A stretch of 64,000 bases of DNA from contig NZ_CP042910.1 in assembly GCF_008298035.1 (NCBI RefSeq), positions 2,066,001-2,130,000 on the forward strand. The letters run 5' to 3'. The notes beneath the pieces are model-generated. The model saw only the letters and a list, made by a program, of their open reading frames with translations. It made no database searches and was not told where the DNA came from. Source of the DNA: Gimesia maris. Lineage in GTDB: Bacteria; Planctomycetota; Planctomycetia; Planctomycetales; Planctomycetaceae. Within the stretch, counting starts at the first letter, position 1; each line of letters begins with the position of its first letter. Below, piece after piece: positions 43,444-54,132 of this stretch. A program made the position numbers and the translations under genes.

Positions 43444-44898
43444 TTAAGCCAGTATCCCCTGTATGATCTGAGGATTGTTACCTACTCCGGTCAGACGCTC
43501 TTTCAGTCCATTGCGTTCAATAAACAGTTCTTCGTGGTTTAACCCCAGTAAATGCAGCATGGTGGTATGCCAGTCAGGAACACTGATGCGGTTTTCGACC
43601 GCAGCGAAGCCGAGTTCGTCTGTGGCGCCCCAGACCAGCCCTTTTTTCACGCCGCCACCAGCCATCCAGGTGCACAAGGCATTCTTGTTATGATCGCGAC
43701 CTGATTTGCTGGCATCTTTATTCGCTGCCAGTTGGGCAATAGGTAAACGCCCCATTTCGCCACCCCACATTACCAGAGTGTCATCCAGTAAACCGCGTTG
43801 TTTCAGGTCTTGAAGTAATGCCGCCACTGGTTGATCCGTCCGCTGGCAGGCTTTTTTCAAGTTAGAAGCGATCGAACTGTGTGTATCCCAGATCTGGCTG
43901 TTGATGAATAGTTGGACAAACCTCACACCCCGCTCAACCAGACGACGTGCAATCAGGCAGCGGCGACCATAAGATTCTGTCACAGGCTGGTCGATACCAT
44001 ACTGTTGCTGAGTCTTCTGGGTCTCCTGTGTCAGATCAAGGGCATCGGATGCCGCGATTTGCATCCGGGCGGCCAGAGCGTAAGAGGAAATCCGCGCTTC
44101 CAGTTGATGATGGTGTGTCCGTTTTCGCTGATGAATTCGATCCAGGCGGGTAATCAGATCGCGTTCCAGTTGTGTGACTGTAGAAGGTTGTTCGTAATCG
44201 GGTTTGAGGTTCAGCACGGGCGAACCGGTGGCGCGAAAGCGTGTGCCCTGATGTTGTGCCGGCAGAAATCCTGCCTGCCAGTTTTCAATCCCGTTTACGG
44301 GAAGACCACGTGGATCATCCAGTACGACATAGGTGGGTAGATTCTGGTTTTCGCTTCCCAGTCCATAGGAAACCCAGGCGCCCAGGGAAGGGTGCCCTGT
44401 GAATTCACTGCCTGATTGGATTTTATAGAGCGCCGGTTCATGGGTTAAATTGGTCGTATACATCGATCGGATCATGGTGATTTCATCGACCTGCTCCGCC
44501 AGGTGAGGCATGATATCCGAGACCCACATCCCTGATTCGCCATGCTGTGCGAACTTGAAGGGGCTGCGCATGATCGCACCCGCCTGGGCAGGAAACTCGA
44601 CTTCGCCGGCAATCTTTTGAAAGTAATCCTGGCCATGGTGTTTGTCCAGATAAGGCTTGGGATCAAACAGGTCCATCTGGCTGGGACCGCCGTTCATGAA
44701 TAAATGAATGACCGATTTGGCGCGCGGCTGATGATGAGGGCCGAACTGGGGAGTCTGGTGAGCCGGCTTCGGTTTTTCCTCAGCGTACAGATCCTGTTTC
44801 AATAACCAGGTCAGGGCGGCTCCCTGCAACCCCGTGGAGACCTGCTGAAAAAAACTGCGGCGAGGAATTAGATTCTGGACAGAGCTTTCAGGATTCAT
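43444..44898 (-). CDS. DUF1501 domain-containing protein
   Basis: It has 484 residues. The N terminus carries a Tat-like motif (PRRSFFQQ), suggesting export. Family blocks: PRAKSVIHLFMNGGPSQMDL, GTRFRATGSPVLNL, GRRCLIARRLVERGVRFVQL, and GGEMGRLPIA. DUF1501 proteins are secreted, sulfatase-related and nearly always encoded beside DUF1549/DUF1553 cytochromes in Planctomycetes, as here (44 bp after that gene). The molecular function is not established. Confidence 0.93.
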   Translation of the reverse strand: MNPESSVQNLIPRRSFFQQVSTGLQGAALTWLLKQDLYAEEKPKPAHQTPQFGPHHQPRAKSVIHLFMNGGPSQMDLFDPKPYLDKHHGQDYFQKIAGEVEFPAQAGAIMRSPFKFAQHGESGMWVSDIMPHLAEQVDEITMIRSMYTTNLTHEPALYKIQSGSEFTGHPSLGAWVSYGLGSENQNLPTYVVLDDPRGLPVNGIENWQAGFLPAQHQGTRFRATGSPVLNLKPDYEQPSTVTQLERDLITRLDRIHQRKRTHHHQLEARISSYALAARMQIAASDALDLTQETQKTQQQYGIDQPVTESYGRRCLIARRLVERGVRFVQLFINSQIWDTHSSIASNLKKACQRTDQPVAALLQDLKQRGLLDDTLVMWGGEMGRLPIAQLAANKDASKSGRDHNKNALCTWMAGGGVKKGLVWGATDELGFAAVENRISVPDWHTTMLHLLGLNHEELFIERNGLKERLTGVGNNPQIIQGILA

Positions 44899-44942
44899 AC
44901 AACATTACTTTCTGCTGCAGTAATATGGATCAACAGATCCAT

Positions 44943-47819
44943 TCAATCGATATATTGAAATTCGGCCAGATTGAAAATCGCATGACAATAATTAGTCAGC
45001 GATTTTTGAGATGCTTCCTCTGCTGTGATTTTGGGATTCGCTTTTAACCATTGCTGATTCAATGCATTCATAGTCTCTATCCCAATGGAAATATCCTCCT
45101 GAGATGCTTCCCGACCAAATGCCTGCAGGTAGATCTGTTCCACTTGAGCAGTAGAATCATTGCCAGCCTGACTGGAGACTCTTGCAGCGAAGTCAGTCGC
45201 CAGTCGATGAATCATCTGATCGTTCAATAAGTGTAACGCCTGGGGCGCCACCAGTGATTCGCCGCGTCGAATACAGTTCGGGCCCATCTGTGGATAGTCA
45301 AAGTTTTCCAGCAGCGTTGGTATCTGTGTGCGGCGTTGCAGCACATAGATGCTTCTGCGCCAGCCCTGATCGGAAACTTGGGATGTCACCAGACCATCAC
45401 GGCGTACATCAACCGGATCGGCAGGCCCATAAGGAGTTTCATCCAATCGGCCTGACAGGTAGAGCAGCGTATCCCGAAGTACTTCACCTTCCATCCTCTT
45501 TAAAGGCATCCGCGAGAGCAGGCTGCCATCCGGGTCTCCGCGCAATGCCTCATCCGATACCGCTGAGGACTGTCGATAAGTCTCTGAGGTAACCATCAGC
45601 CGATGCAGGGCTTTCAGGCTCCAGTCCTGCCGCACAAATTCTGTTGCCAGCCAGTCCAGCAGCTCCGGGTGAGTCGGACGTTCTCCTGCCCGTCCAAAGT
45701 TCTCGGGTGTCTTGACAATTCCTCTGCCAAAATGATGCATCCAGATACGATTGACCATCACCCGTGCGGTCAATGGATGGTCCGGCTGACTCAGCCAGCG
45801 TGCAAACGCCAGCCGTCGTCCCCCCTTGTGAGCCACTTGACCGGGCTTGGATATCACCTCCAGCGGGTTTTGTCTGCCGGCGAGTACAGCGGGCACACCG
45901 GGTTCGACGGGGCGTCCGGGAGTGAGATAGTTTCCACGTTTCAGAATATAACTGGGGGAAGGGGTGCCCCGGGACCAGAGTGCGCGAATCCGCGGTTGAG
46001 GCTGTCTTCTAGCCTCCAATGCTTTGATCTTCTGCTGTAGCTGATCACATTTCTGTTTATACTGCGGATCAGCTTCTTCCAGCGATTTGGCCTGCTTTTC
46101 CATCTGCAGCTTCTGTGTCTGTTTTGTCAGCTTAGCGATTTCCTGCTCGATCTGCTGCACTTTGGCAGCCAGTTCCTGTTCGCGCTGATGATATTTGTCG
46201 CGTTCTTCCTTCGGGATATATGACAGCGTCCGTGGTCCCTGTGATTTGAGCCAGTCGTGTTCATCATAGGCTTCTTTGAAAACCGCAGTCAGACGATAGT
46301 AATCGCGTTGAGGAATGGGATCAAATTTATGGGAATGACAGCGGGCACACTTAATGGTTAACCCCAGCACAGCCGAACCGAGGATGTCCATCTCGTCGGC
46401 GATGACTTCCAGGCGATCCGGGACAAAGTTCGTGATGTCCGCAAACGTACGGTCGGGGGCGGTTCGCAGAAATCCTGTCGCAACCAGGCAGTCGTAAACT
46501 TCCGGCGTGATTTTTCCTGACTGGTAATCGACCAGTTCATCCCCGGCGATCTGTTCTATCAGAAAACGCGAATAAGGCTTGTCTTCATTCAAGGCCCGAA
46601 TCACGTAATCACGATAGCGGTACATGTGAGGCCGCAGTTTGTCTTCATTCTGTGCACCTTCCGAATCCGCGTAGCCGGCGGCATCCAGCCAGTGCCGTGC
46701 CCACCGTTCGCCATAGCGACGGGATGCGAGCAGACGATCCACCAGTTTTTCATAGGCACGCGGATCCGTATCAATGAGAAACTGCTCGATTTCATCAGGT
46801 TGCGGAGGCAACCCGGTCAAATCAAAATAGAGTCGGCGAATTAAAGTTCGTCTGCTGGCGGCAGGAGACAGGCTCAGCCCCTTCTGTTCCAGACGCTGTA
46901 AAACAAATGCATCAATCGGATTCTGTACCCGGTCCTGCCCCTCAACTTTCGGTGGCTTTGGCTGTACGGGGGGCTGAAAAGACCAGAATTTTCGATCAGC
47001 CTCCGTTATCAGTGTTTCTTCCTCACTTCGCGGCGCATCTACTTCCGGTAATTTCAGCGCAATCCACTGCGCAAGCAGTTCCCGTTCATTGTCCGGCATC
47101 GGTTTGACGCTGGCTGAGACCAGCTTGCGCGGGGGTGGCATTTCACCTGCATGAATTCGTTTGAGCAACAGGCTGTCTGACGGATTACCCGGAATGACTG
47201 CCGGCCCGGATTTGCCCCCCTTGACAATGGATGCTTTCGTTCGCAAGTCCAGACCGGCTTCTTTGCGCCGGCCCCCATGGCAGACCACACATCGTAAATG
47301 GAGCAGGGGAATAATGTCGTGCTGCGTGACAGCAGGCGCTGATTTGACTTTTTCGCGAAAGTGGGCACCGGCGTTCAACCAGTCACGCAACTGCTGAAGT
47401 TCCTCTTTACTGAAATGTTTTTTCTCATCCGGCGGCATTTCAGATGATTCGATCATCTGAAATAACAGACTGGCGTCTGCGTCACCCGCCTGGATGATCC
47501 GCCCCGACTCACTTCCTTTGAGGATGCTCTCGGGAGAACTCAGATCCAGTCCCGCTTTTCTGGTTTTTGCATTGTGACAGCTGAGGCACTTCTCTTCGAA
47601 GAGATTTTGGATCCTGCTTTCATAAAACACAGGTGTTTGTGCGACAGGATTCTCAGCTGCAGCAGAGAAAGAGGGAAGAGTAGCGCAGAGCAGGATCGCT
47701 AACAAAACCGTTCGTGGGAAAACAGGGGGGCAATGTTCTCTGGTTGATACAAGTGGCTTCACAGCTGGAATCTCCATGATCCAATGAGCACGCTCTTTGT
47801 ACAGTACAGTCTGGCTCAT
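44943..47819 (-). CDS. PSCyt1/DUF1549/DUF1553 multihaem cytochrome protein
   Basis: It has 958 residues from the ATG that overlaps the stop of the transporter (ATGA); an internal ATG at 47777 is an alternative with a more usual signal peptide (cut after SFSAAA). Two PSCyt1 haem sites (CLSCH at 78-82, CVVCH at 177-181) precede the DUF1549 domain ([16 protein letters not shown]), a third haem-like site [11 protein letters not shown], a Gln/Lys-rich coiled coil, and the DUF1553 domain ([17 protein letters not shown]). It is probably periplasmic and an electron-transfer partner of the neighbouring DUF1501 protein (inference). Confidence 0.92.
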   Translation of the reverse strand: MSQTVLYKERAHWIMEIPAVKPLVSTREHCPPVFPRTVLLAILLCATLPSFSAAAENPVAQTPVFYESRIQNLFEEKCLSCHNAKTRKAGLDLSSPESILKGSESGRIIQAGDADASLLFQMIESSEMPPDEKKHFSKEELQQLRDWLNAGAHFREKVKSAPAVTQHDIIPLLHLRCVVCHGGRRKEAGLDLRTKASIVKGGKSGPAVIPGNPSDSLLLKRIHAGEMPPPRKLVSASVKPMPDNERELLAQWIALKLPEVDAPRSEEETLITEADRKFWSFQPPVQPKPPKVEGQDRVQNPIDAFVLQRLEQKGLSLSPAASRRTLIRRLYFDLTGLPPQPDEIEQFLIDTDPRAYEKLVDRLLASRRYGERWARHWLDAAGYADSEGAQNEDKLRPHMYRYRDYVIRALNEDKPYSRFLIEQIAGDELVDYQSGKITPEVYDCLVATGFLRTAPDRTFADITNFVPDRLEVIADEMDILGSAVLGLTIKCARCHSHKFDPIPQRDYYRLTAVFKEAYDEHDWLKSQGPRTLSYIPKEERDKYHQREQELAAKVQQIEQEIAKLTKQTQKLQMEKQAKSLEEADPQYKQKCDQLQQKIKALEARRQPQPRIRALWSRGTPSPSYILKRGNYLTPGRPVEPGVPAVLAGRQNPLEVISKPGQVAHKGGRRLAFARWLSQPDHPLTARVMVNRIWMHHFGRGIVKTPENFGRAGERPTHPELLDWLATEFVRQDWSLKALHRLMVTSETYRQSSAVSDEALRGDPDGSLLSRMPLKRMEGEVLRDTLLYLSGRLDETPYGPADPVDVRRDGLVTSQVSDQGWRRSIYVLQRRTQIPTLLENFDYPQMGPNCIRRGESLVAPQALHLLNDQMIHRLATDFAARVSSQAGNDSTAQVEQIYLQAFGREASQEDISIGIETMNALNQQWLKANPKITAEEASQKSLTNYCHAIFNLAEFQYID

Positions 47820-49294
47820 CTCAGCGATAAATACAAGTCCCAAAGCAAAGCCAGCGACAGGCATCCGTAACAGATTGCACACAGTATCAAGGCACCGCGC
47901 CGCCAGAGGTGAGGCCGCAGTTCTTCAGGTAGCAGCCTCGTGTTGACAATCAGGATCTGTACCGCAGCAATAGCGAGTACAGGCCCGGCGACGGCTCCCA
48001 GAATCTTGAACAGGGACAGCGCATGGCCCCAGTTCACTGCCAGCAGTCCCCAGATCGTGGCAAGCGTCAGAAAGAAGTAATACAGCCGGCTGATATTCAT
48101 TCTACGGCGTTCGCGCACCTGCGGGCTGGCCACCCAGACAATATCGGTCACCGTGCGAATCAAAACATCGGTATTACTTAAATGAGTCGACATCAGCACC
48201 CAGAACCCATTCAACAGCGCCAGCCACCAGAAGCCTGACCAGAGATGTTCCGCCATGTAGCGGGCCTGGAAAGCACCTGCTGCCATGTGATCCATCTCCG
48301 TATTCTCCGGGATGACGGCTGTCGCCAGATTGACGTTCAAAAACATGCCGACCAGACACCCCATGCCCCAGAGCCAGATCTGGTCTGCAGAGACATACTT
48401 CCACCAGGATCGCCAGTTTTGGAGATTCTCGTCGGTGATGGGAAAAACCTGACCTGTTGCAGACAACTGTACTTCACTGTGACTGAAGGCACTCGAAATC
48501 GAGCCGACCCTGCTGCCCATGCCAAAACCTTTATCGCGATACCAGTTGGTAATCACCAGGTTGCCGATGCCTCCGGAGCCTGCGGTCGCAGCAAAAGCAG
48601 CCAGCAACAAAATATCAATATCAGCGGGGAGTCGTCCAAACTGAAAGAACCCACTTAAGGTTTTCAGCCAGTGTTCCAGTGGAACGAAAAGTACATTCAC
48701 AACAATCAGAAACGAAAAAATGAACGCGATCATTGCCCAGGAAAAATATTCCAGCATGCGTTCAATCGTCTTGCCGCTAAGCAGGATTCCTACCGTCACC
48801 AGGATCACAACATAAGTTAAATAGCTGAGGTACGTGGCATCTCCTGCGCCGGCGATATGACCGGCAAACGCAGCGAAGAGCACAGAGGCACAACCCGCCG
48901 CCAGGGCAGGTACTCCCAGTTGGGCAATGGTGGCGAAGATGTAACCGCTGGCCCAGAAGCGGGAGCCGGGACGTAAGCGCATGATTCCCACCAGGATCGG
49001 TTCACCCGTATAAAGTGTGTACCGGATTGCTTCGAGGTTAAACAGCAACTGCAGCACAATCGCAACTGTGGCGATCCACAGAATATCCAATCCGTACTTG
49101 ACCGTAATGGTCGGGCCGACCAGCCATTCACCTCCTCCAATGGAACCCGCGAGTAAAATTGCTCCGGGGCCAATCGTGCGAAATAAATTGCGAATCGTAA
49201 AGGGAGGCGGCGCGGGCAGATCGCCGGTTGTCCACGGTGCCAGATTTCCGCTCGTTGTTGCCTGTGATTCCTGATTTGAATTCGTGCTCATCAC
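47816..49294 (-). CDS. Nramp-related transporter lacking the canonical metal-binding motifs
   Basis: It has 492 residues with about 11-12 membrane helices. The first helix of Nramp normally carries DPGN; here the equivalent is GPGAILLAGSIGGGEWLVGP, and the MPH motif of helix 6 is replaced by a SGGIGNLVITNW segment. It thus belongs to an Nramp-like group that may not carry divalent metals. It is the first gene of a three-gene operon with PSCyt1/DUF1549 (4-base overlap) and DUF1501, so it may transport a substrate or product of that secreted system. An ATG at 49291 is equally possible as start. Confidence 0.85.
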   Translation of the reverse strand: MMSTNSNQESQATTSGNLAPWTTGDLPAPPPFTIRNLFRTIGPGAILLAGSIGGGEWLVGPTITVKYGLDILWIATVAIVLQLLFNLEAIRYTLYTGEPILVGIMRLRPGSRFWASGYIFATIAQLGVPALAAGCASVLFAAFAGHIAGAGDATYLSYLTYVVILVTVGILLSGKTIERMLEYFSWAMIAFIFSFLIVVNVLFVPLEHWLKTLSGFFQFGRLPADIDILLLAAFAATAGSGGIGNLVITNWYRDKGFGMGSRVGSISSAFSHSEVQLSATGQVFPITDENLQNWRSWWKYVSADQIWLWGMGCLVGMFLNVNLATAVIPENTEMDHMAAGAFQARYMAEHLWSGFWWLALLNGFWVLMSTHLSNTDVLIRTVTDIVWVASPQVRERRRMNISRLYYFFLTLATIWGLLAVNWGHALSLFKILGAVAGPVLAIAAVQILIVNTRLLPEELRPHLWRRGALILCAICYGCLSLALLWDLYLSLR

Positions 49295-49431
49295 CTCTTA
49301 CTTTATCTATGCAGACTACTCAAAACGCTTTATCTCGCCGCGTCTGACTGTTCGAAAACTGCTCGGTTGTGCATAATAAATATCGTTATAACAGAGACCT
49401 GCATTCAATTCATTGAAAACTATAGAAAAGA

Positions 49432-52248
49432 ATGACTCCCATGAAATACGCGCTCGGCTTCACTTTCAACTTCTTTCTGTTTGTTTCGCTGTGCACTGCT
49501 GCGGAACCACAGGTACCCGCTGGCTGGGATGCTGCGCTCGCCGGTGATCAGGTTCTGGAACGCCTGATCACGGTCACGGGAAAACAGGTGAAGGGGGCTC
49601 ACGATGCGGAATTGGTCCTGATAAACGATCACGCCTTTATCGTTGCAGAGGTCAATGATACCCGAGCCGGTGAAAGTGCCGGCTGGCCTGAAATCTACTG
49701 CGCAATGTCGATCGTAGATCTGACGTCGTTAAAAGTCGAAGCGGTCATTCCCTTCGCACGCAGCAGCCAGGAGTACGAAAATGAAACATTGCCCGTCGGT
49801 GCCTGTTTTGTACCCCGGATTCTTCAACATGATGAAAATACCCTGCGTTGTTTTTTTGCCAGTGAACAGCCCGGCAAGCGACAGGCTCAAACCTGGTATA
49901 TTGATTTTGATATTCCTGCCCGTGCTTTCGAAAACAAAATCCATAAGATCAAACTGAAAACCGCTGCTGGTACCTTCGATATGCAGCCGCAGTATTTTCA
50001 TGTCGATGCCGTTGCGGACGGTTTCAGGAAACCGGCTAAAGATTTCGGGCTTTATCTGTTTGATTCCTTCAAAAACTGGGAAAATCAGACTTATATCGCC
50101 ATTAATAATTTTGCAGGAAAACAGAATGCACTCGCCCGTATCAATGATCAGCATGATACGATTGAAGTACTCGGGCATTACAACGAACCCCAGTCTGCAC
50201 AACTGAGTGAATCGGCCATCAATCGCCTGTCCGATGGAACCTGGATGGCCATCTGCCGCAATGATGGCGGCGATCGCAATTACTATTTCACTACCAGTCA
50301 GGATGGTCATAACTGGACAGTGGGTGCACCAATTCCTGCCGTTCCCAATGGCACGAATTCAAAACCGACCTTCGATAAATTTGGTGAAGTGTATTATCTG
50401 GGTTGGCAGGAAGCGACCCGCATTGAGGGTGTGAATCGCAGCGTCTTTAACGTCGATGTCTCCCGCGATGGGAAGACCTGGCAGCGCAAGTACCGCTTCG
50501 AAACACCTCACTCATTTCAATATCCGGCTTTCGCAGAATACGAAGGAGCCATCTGGCTCTGCGTCACACAGGGAGATTCTTCTCCCAGTCGTAAAGAGCG
50601 AATCATGTTTGGTAAACTCGAAGCGAAGGGCGAGTTTGCTTCTCAAGCGGGCATGCAAAGAAAGCCGAAACCAAAACCGGTTGTTCAGCCCGCCATCATG
50701 CAGCCGGGCGTAGAACTGTTTACCGATCGTCAATACAGACTCCAGGAGGTTCCTGAGTTATTGAAAGGACTAAAGTTCCTCAAAACAACTATTGAAGGGT
50801 ATGAAGTGGTCTGCAAAACAGCGGGAACTCTGTATGCCCTGACTCCCGCCAGACGGCCAGGAGCGGCGAGTCGAGTACTCGATCTGATTCGACAGGGATT
50901 TGAAAAAGTGGATCTCCCGGAATTTCCGCTCTTCCCGGGTGAAATCAATCGGGTGACTACCTGGCGAAAACAGGTAAAACAAGGAGAGCATCTGCGGTTT
51001 CAGAAACTGGTGTTACTCGTAATGGGGGCTGATACAAGCGTCGAAGTAACTGAAGCGACTCCCAGGTCGAAAAAAGAGAAACAGGCTGAGATTAAAAATA
51101 TGGAACAGCTGGCCGATCTGGCGTTAGTTCCGCCCGTGGTGAATACTTCACCGCTTCCTGAATATGACTACGACAAACTTGATTACGGCATGACGATTGG
51201 CATCGAAAGAACGCCTGGCGGGCGGCTCTGGGCCTGCTGGGTGGCAGGGGGCGACAGTCCCGAGGCTTTTTTTGTACTTGCCTCCAGTGATGATGACGGG
51301 GCAAGCTGGTCACGGCCGCGTGTGGTTCTGGATTCCCATTCGCCGGATCATCCCATTGATCGCAGTATTCTGGTTGGCAATCTCTGGACCGATCCGCTCG
51401 GGCGGCTCTGGCTGATCTTTGATCAATCACTGCATATGTTCGATGGCCGGGCAGGAGTCTGGGCAACGGTATGTGAGAATCCTGATGCCGCAGATCCAAA
51501 ATGGTCCAAGCCACGCCGGATCTGGCATGGAGTCACTTTAAATAAACCGACTGTGTTATCGAAGGGAGAGTGGATGCTGCCGATCTCGCTGGATCAGCGT
51601 AGCGGTTTCGGACCCTTTAAAGGTTGCTTTCAAGAGCTGGATTCCCAGCGTGGAGCGAATGTATTCGTTTCGACCGATCAGGGAGCCACCTGGCAACGCC
51701 GTGGCGCGGCAGTATTTCCCAACCCGGACTGGCACGAACATATGATCGTCGAACGCAAGGATGGTTCACTCTGGATGCTGGCGCGGACCCGAAAAGGCAT
51801 TATGCAGACGATATCGACGGATGGCGGCCGAACCTGGGCGAATCCTACACAGCCTCCACAGATTCGTCAGCCCAACGCGCGTTTTCATATCCGCCGACTG
51901 GCATCAGGGCGGTTGTTGCTCATCAAGCATGGAGATAAGATTGACTCCCATCAGGGCAGGGTACAGTTAAGTGCCTGGCTCTCAGACGATGATGGTCTGA
52001 CCTGGCAGGGCGGGCTGGTGATTGATGAGCGAAAAGGAATTTCCTACCCCGATGGTTTTCAGGCGCCGGATGGATCGATTTATATTTCATACGATCGCAA
52101 TCGATCCACGGATGGCGAAATATTACTGGCGAAATTTACCGAGCAGGATATTCTGGCGAAAAAACTGGTGAGCCCGGAATCTAAGTTGAAGCAGCTCATC
52201 AGTAAAGCAACCCACGCGGAAAAAGATTCGCAGCAGAAGCCAGAGTAA
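49432..52248 (+). CDS. Secreted exo-alpha-sialidase-like protein with two BNR propeller regions
   Basis: It has 938 residues with a signal peptide (cut near CTAAEP). Asp-box (BNR) motifs are seen at about residues 289 (SQDGHNW), 343 (SRDGKTW), 618 (SSDDDGASW), 746 (STDQGATW), 793 (STDGGRTW) and 851 (SDDDGLTW). They fall into two propeller-like halves joined by a mixed domain (about 420-560). Sialidases release terminal sialic or related acids; the catalytic Arg triad cannot be assigned with certainty. An ATG at 49441 is an alternative start. It is divergent from the Nramp/DUF1549/DUF1501 operon. Confidence 0.85.
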   Translation: MTPMKYALGFTFNFFLFVSLCTAAEPQVPAGWDAALAGDQVLERLITVTGKQVKGAHDAELVLINDHAFIVAEVNDTRAGESAGWPEIYCAMSIVDLTSLKVEAVIPFARSSQEYENETLPVGACFVPRILQHDENTLRCFFASEQPGKRQAQTWYIDFDIPARAFENKIHKIKLKTAAGTFDMQPQYFHVDAVADGFRKPAKDFGLYLFDSFKNWENQTYIAINNFAGKQNALARINDQHDTIEVLGHYNEPQSAQLSESAINRLSDGTWMAICRNDGGDRNYYFTTSQDGHNWTVGAPIPAVPNGTNSKPTFDKFGEVYYLGWQEATRIEGVNRSVFNVDVSRDGKTWQRKYRFETPHSFQYPAFAEYEGAIWLCVTQGDSSPSRKERIMFGKLEAKGEFASQAGMQRKPKPKPVVQPAIMQPGVELFTDRQYRLQEVPELLKGLKFLKTTIEGYEVVCKTAGTLYALTPARRPGAASRVLDLIRQGFEKVDLPEFPLFPGEINRVTTWRKQVKQGEHLRFQKLVLLVMGADTSVEVTEATPRSKKEKQAEIKNMEQLADLALVPPVVNTSPLPEYDYDKLDYGMTIGIERTPGGRLWACWVAGGDSPEAFFVLASSDDDGASWSRPRVVLDSHSPDHPIDRSILVGNLWTDPLGRLWLIFDQSLHMFDGRAGVWATVCENPDAADPKWSKPRRIWHGVTLNKPTVLSKGEWMLPISLDQRSGFGPFKGCFQELDSQRGANVFVSTDQGATWQRRGAAVFPNPDWHEHMIVERKDGSLWMLARTRKGIMQTISTDGGRTWANPTQPPQIRQPNARFHIRRLASGRLLLIKHGDKIDSHQGRVQLSAWLSDDDGLTWQGGLVIDERKGISYPDGFQAPDGSIYISYDRNRSTDGEILLAKFTEQDILAKKLVSPESKLKQLISKATHAEKDSQQKPE

Positions 52249-52294
52249 AGAACTTCAGTCCTCTGGTTCAGCCTGCATGAAACAGCAAATTCGA

Positions 52295-52338
52295 TCATTA
52301 CCGCCTGCTGCCCGTTTAAGGCACACAGGCGGTAATGA
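52295..52338. terminator. Perfect 13-bp hairpin between convergent genes
   Basis: Arms TCATTACCGCCTG and CAGGCGGTAATGA (52295-52307 and 52326-52338) surround an 18-base loop. It lies between the ends of the sialidase and cytochrome genes, the place for a bidirectional terminator, although neither strand has a strong T run. Confidence 0.6.
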
Positions 52339-52361
52339 CATATCTGGGACAGGTCTTGAGA

Positions 52362-52841
52362 TCAGGGTTTCAGCTGATGCTTGCCGCCTGCAAACTGTTG
52401 ATGACAGGCATTGCAGTTTTTCAGCATGGATTGATAGTGCAGTTGAGCTGCTTTAAAATCTTTTGCTTTCGCTGATTTATAAAGCAAACCACCTGCTTTA
52501 CGGACCTCAATACTGTGGGCGTCCCATTCTTTACGTTTTTTTTCAGGATCATGCAGAAGTAAAAGATTGCCCCCTTCTGCGAGAATCAGAGAGTCGGCTT
52601 TGATCGTTTTCCAGGCACTTCTGTCGGCAGGTTCTGCAGCCATCGCCTGTTTGAGTCGTTTGTAAGTGGGTTGAAAAACGTACTCCATAAACTCGTGCAT
52701 ATCCGGCTCAACCGGTTCGCCTGCATCTTTCTTGCCATTGGCCGGTTCTGCCTGCACGGAAGAAGACGAGTTGAATGCCAGTGTTATGCCGACCAACAGG
52801 GTGAAACAGACGGAAATGATCAGTTTTATGTTCAAATTCAT
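52362..52841 (-). CDS. Secreted c-type cytochrome (cytochrome c' -like)
   Basis: It has 160 residues from the ATG at 52841 (AAGGA upstream); longer in-frame starts lack a signal sequence. A signal peptide (cut near SVQAEP) precedes a helical bundle and a single C-terminal haem site NCNACHQQF (about 146-150), the layout of class II cytochromes c. The function is periplasmic electron transfer or gas binding. It follows the small His-rich protein gene on the same strand. Confidence 0.87.
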   Translation of the reverse strand: MNLNIKLIISVCFTLLVGITLAFNSSSSVQAEPANGKKDAGEPVEPDMHEFMEYVFQPTYKRLKQAMAAEPADRSAWKTIKADSLILAEGGNLLLLHDPEKKRKEWDAHSIEVRKAGGLLYKSAKAKDFKAAQLHYQSMLKNCNACHQQFAGGKHQLKP

Positions 52842-52921
52842 TTTGGGAGTTCCTTGAAGTGGGTGGATTACAGAAAAATTCAGTTGTGGGTTTGTAATAT
52901 CTGCTCGTGATTTACGCAGCT

Positions 52922-53335
52922 TTAAATGAGCAGAATCTGAAGATACAGATAAGTCTGCGTGCTGCATACTTTGTAAGCCTGGCTTTTGAGACGATTACGC
53001 TGAAGCAGGGTGAGGTCTGAAAAATCAGGAATGCCCGGATCAACAGGCTTAAGGTCAGGATGCACGCGCTCAACAGGTGACTGAAATCCGCTGGCAGACG
53101 AATTGTTGAAGACGATTGAATGGCCGTGGTCTTCCAGGACAACACCGGGGAAGAGAGGGTGTGAATGCCAGCCAGAGGGGAGTGACTGATTTTGAAAAGG
53201 AGGGTGGAACAACTGTATGTGTTGAGCCAGTTGTTGTCCCAGAAGTCTTTCATGGCTGTGCCCCCAACGCAGTGGAAGACTGATCGCAAGAAGCAGGAGC
53301 GGAAAAACCAGAAGTCTGTTCAATCGATGTGGCAT
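52922..53335 (-). CDS. Hypothetical secreted His-rich protein
   Basis: It has 137 residues. An N-terminal hydrophobic segment (LLVFPLLLLAISLPL) is followed by a His-rich stretch (HSHERL, QHIQLFHPPF, GWHSHPLF, EDHGHS) that could bind metal. No family recognised. It is 80 bp upstream of the cytochrome gene. The ribosome site is poor, so the call rests on the signal peptide and the ordered composition. Confidence 0.5.
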   Translation of the reverse strand: MPHRLNRLLVFPLLLLAISLPLRWGHSHERLLGQQLAQHIQLFHPPFQNQSLPSGWHSHPLFPGVVLEDHGHSIVFNNSSASGFQSPVERVHPDLKPVDPGIPDFSDLTLLQRNRLKSQAYKVCSTQTYLYLQILLI

Positions 53336-53576
53336 ACCGTTTACCGGATTTCATTGTCAGCGTACGATTATTCTTATCAATTCACCATCTGCCTGATTGT
53401 AATGAGTCGACTGGGATACAGCAATCATTGCAAACTGTGAGACGGTGATGGATTCTGGTAGATTCGTATTCGAATCCAAACTGGAAAGAATCGTGTAATT
53501 TGATTCGAAAAATGGTATAATACCGCTTGTTGTCGTTTTCAGTATTTTAACTGTCTAATCAACAGGAGAAACGGTG

Positions 53577-54098
53577 ATGACCGATAAACCAACTCAGACA
53601 GATATCGCAGATCCTCAAGTTGCTGAATGGATCAGTCAGCTTGACAGTTCAGACAGTGAGTTACGCCAGTCCGCTCGGAAGAGTTTGACTAAACTCGGCA
53701 AGCCAGCGGTCCCTGCATTGGCGGAAGCATTGGGAAGTGCTTCCGAAATGCGGCGCTGGGAAGCAGCCAAATCGCTTGAAGCCATCTGCGACCCGGATGC
53801 AGTACCTGCTTTAGTAGAAGCTTTAACAGATGATACCAGTGTGAAATGGGTGGCCGGCGATGCATTGATCGCATTGAATGAAAAGGCCGTGCCGGAGGTT
53901 TTGCATGCATTAATCAAAGATCCCGCGGAGTTCAGAGATGGTGCCTGTTTTGTTTTACATCACCTGGCTTCTGATAACGAGGATTTGAGAGACACACTGA
54001 CGCCTGTTGTGCATGCCTTGAAATCACTGGATTCGTCCATGACCGTTCCGGTCGAGGCACTTGAGGCACTCTCTAAACTTTCGGCAGCCGGTTCCTGA
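53577..54098 (+). CDS. HEAT-repeat protein
   Basis: It has 173 residues with an AGGAG ribosome site eight bases ahead of the ATG. Four HEAT-like helix pairs are visible, with repeated LxKLGKPAVPALAEAL and LEAICDPDAVPALVEAL-type units. Such proteins are scaffolds or lyase-like (phycobilin lyase family), but no active-site motif is seen. It is followed by the PQQ-like protein with a short gap and could be co-transcribed. Confidence 0.83.
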   Translation: MTDKPTQTDIADPQVAEWISQLDSSDSELRQSARKSLTKLGKPAVPALAEALGSASEMRRWEAAKSLEAICDPDAVPALVEALTDDTSVKWVAGDALIALNEKAVPEVLHALIKDPAEFRDGACFVLHHLASDNEDLRDTLTPVVHALKSLDSSMTVPVEALEALSKLSAAGS

Positions 54099-54132
54099 CA
54101 TTTCTGAATTAAGATTCTGAATCGCTTCGATA

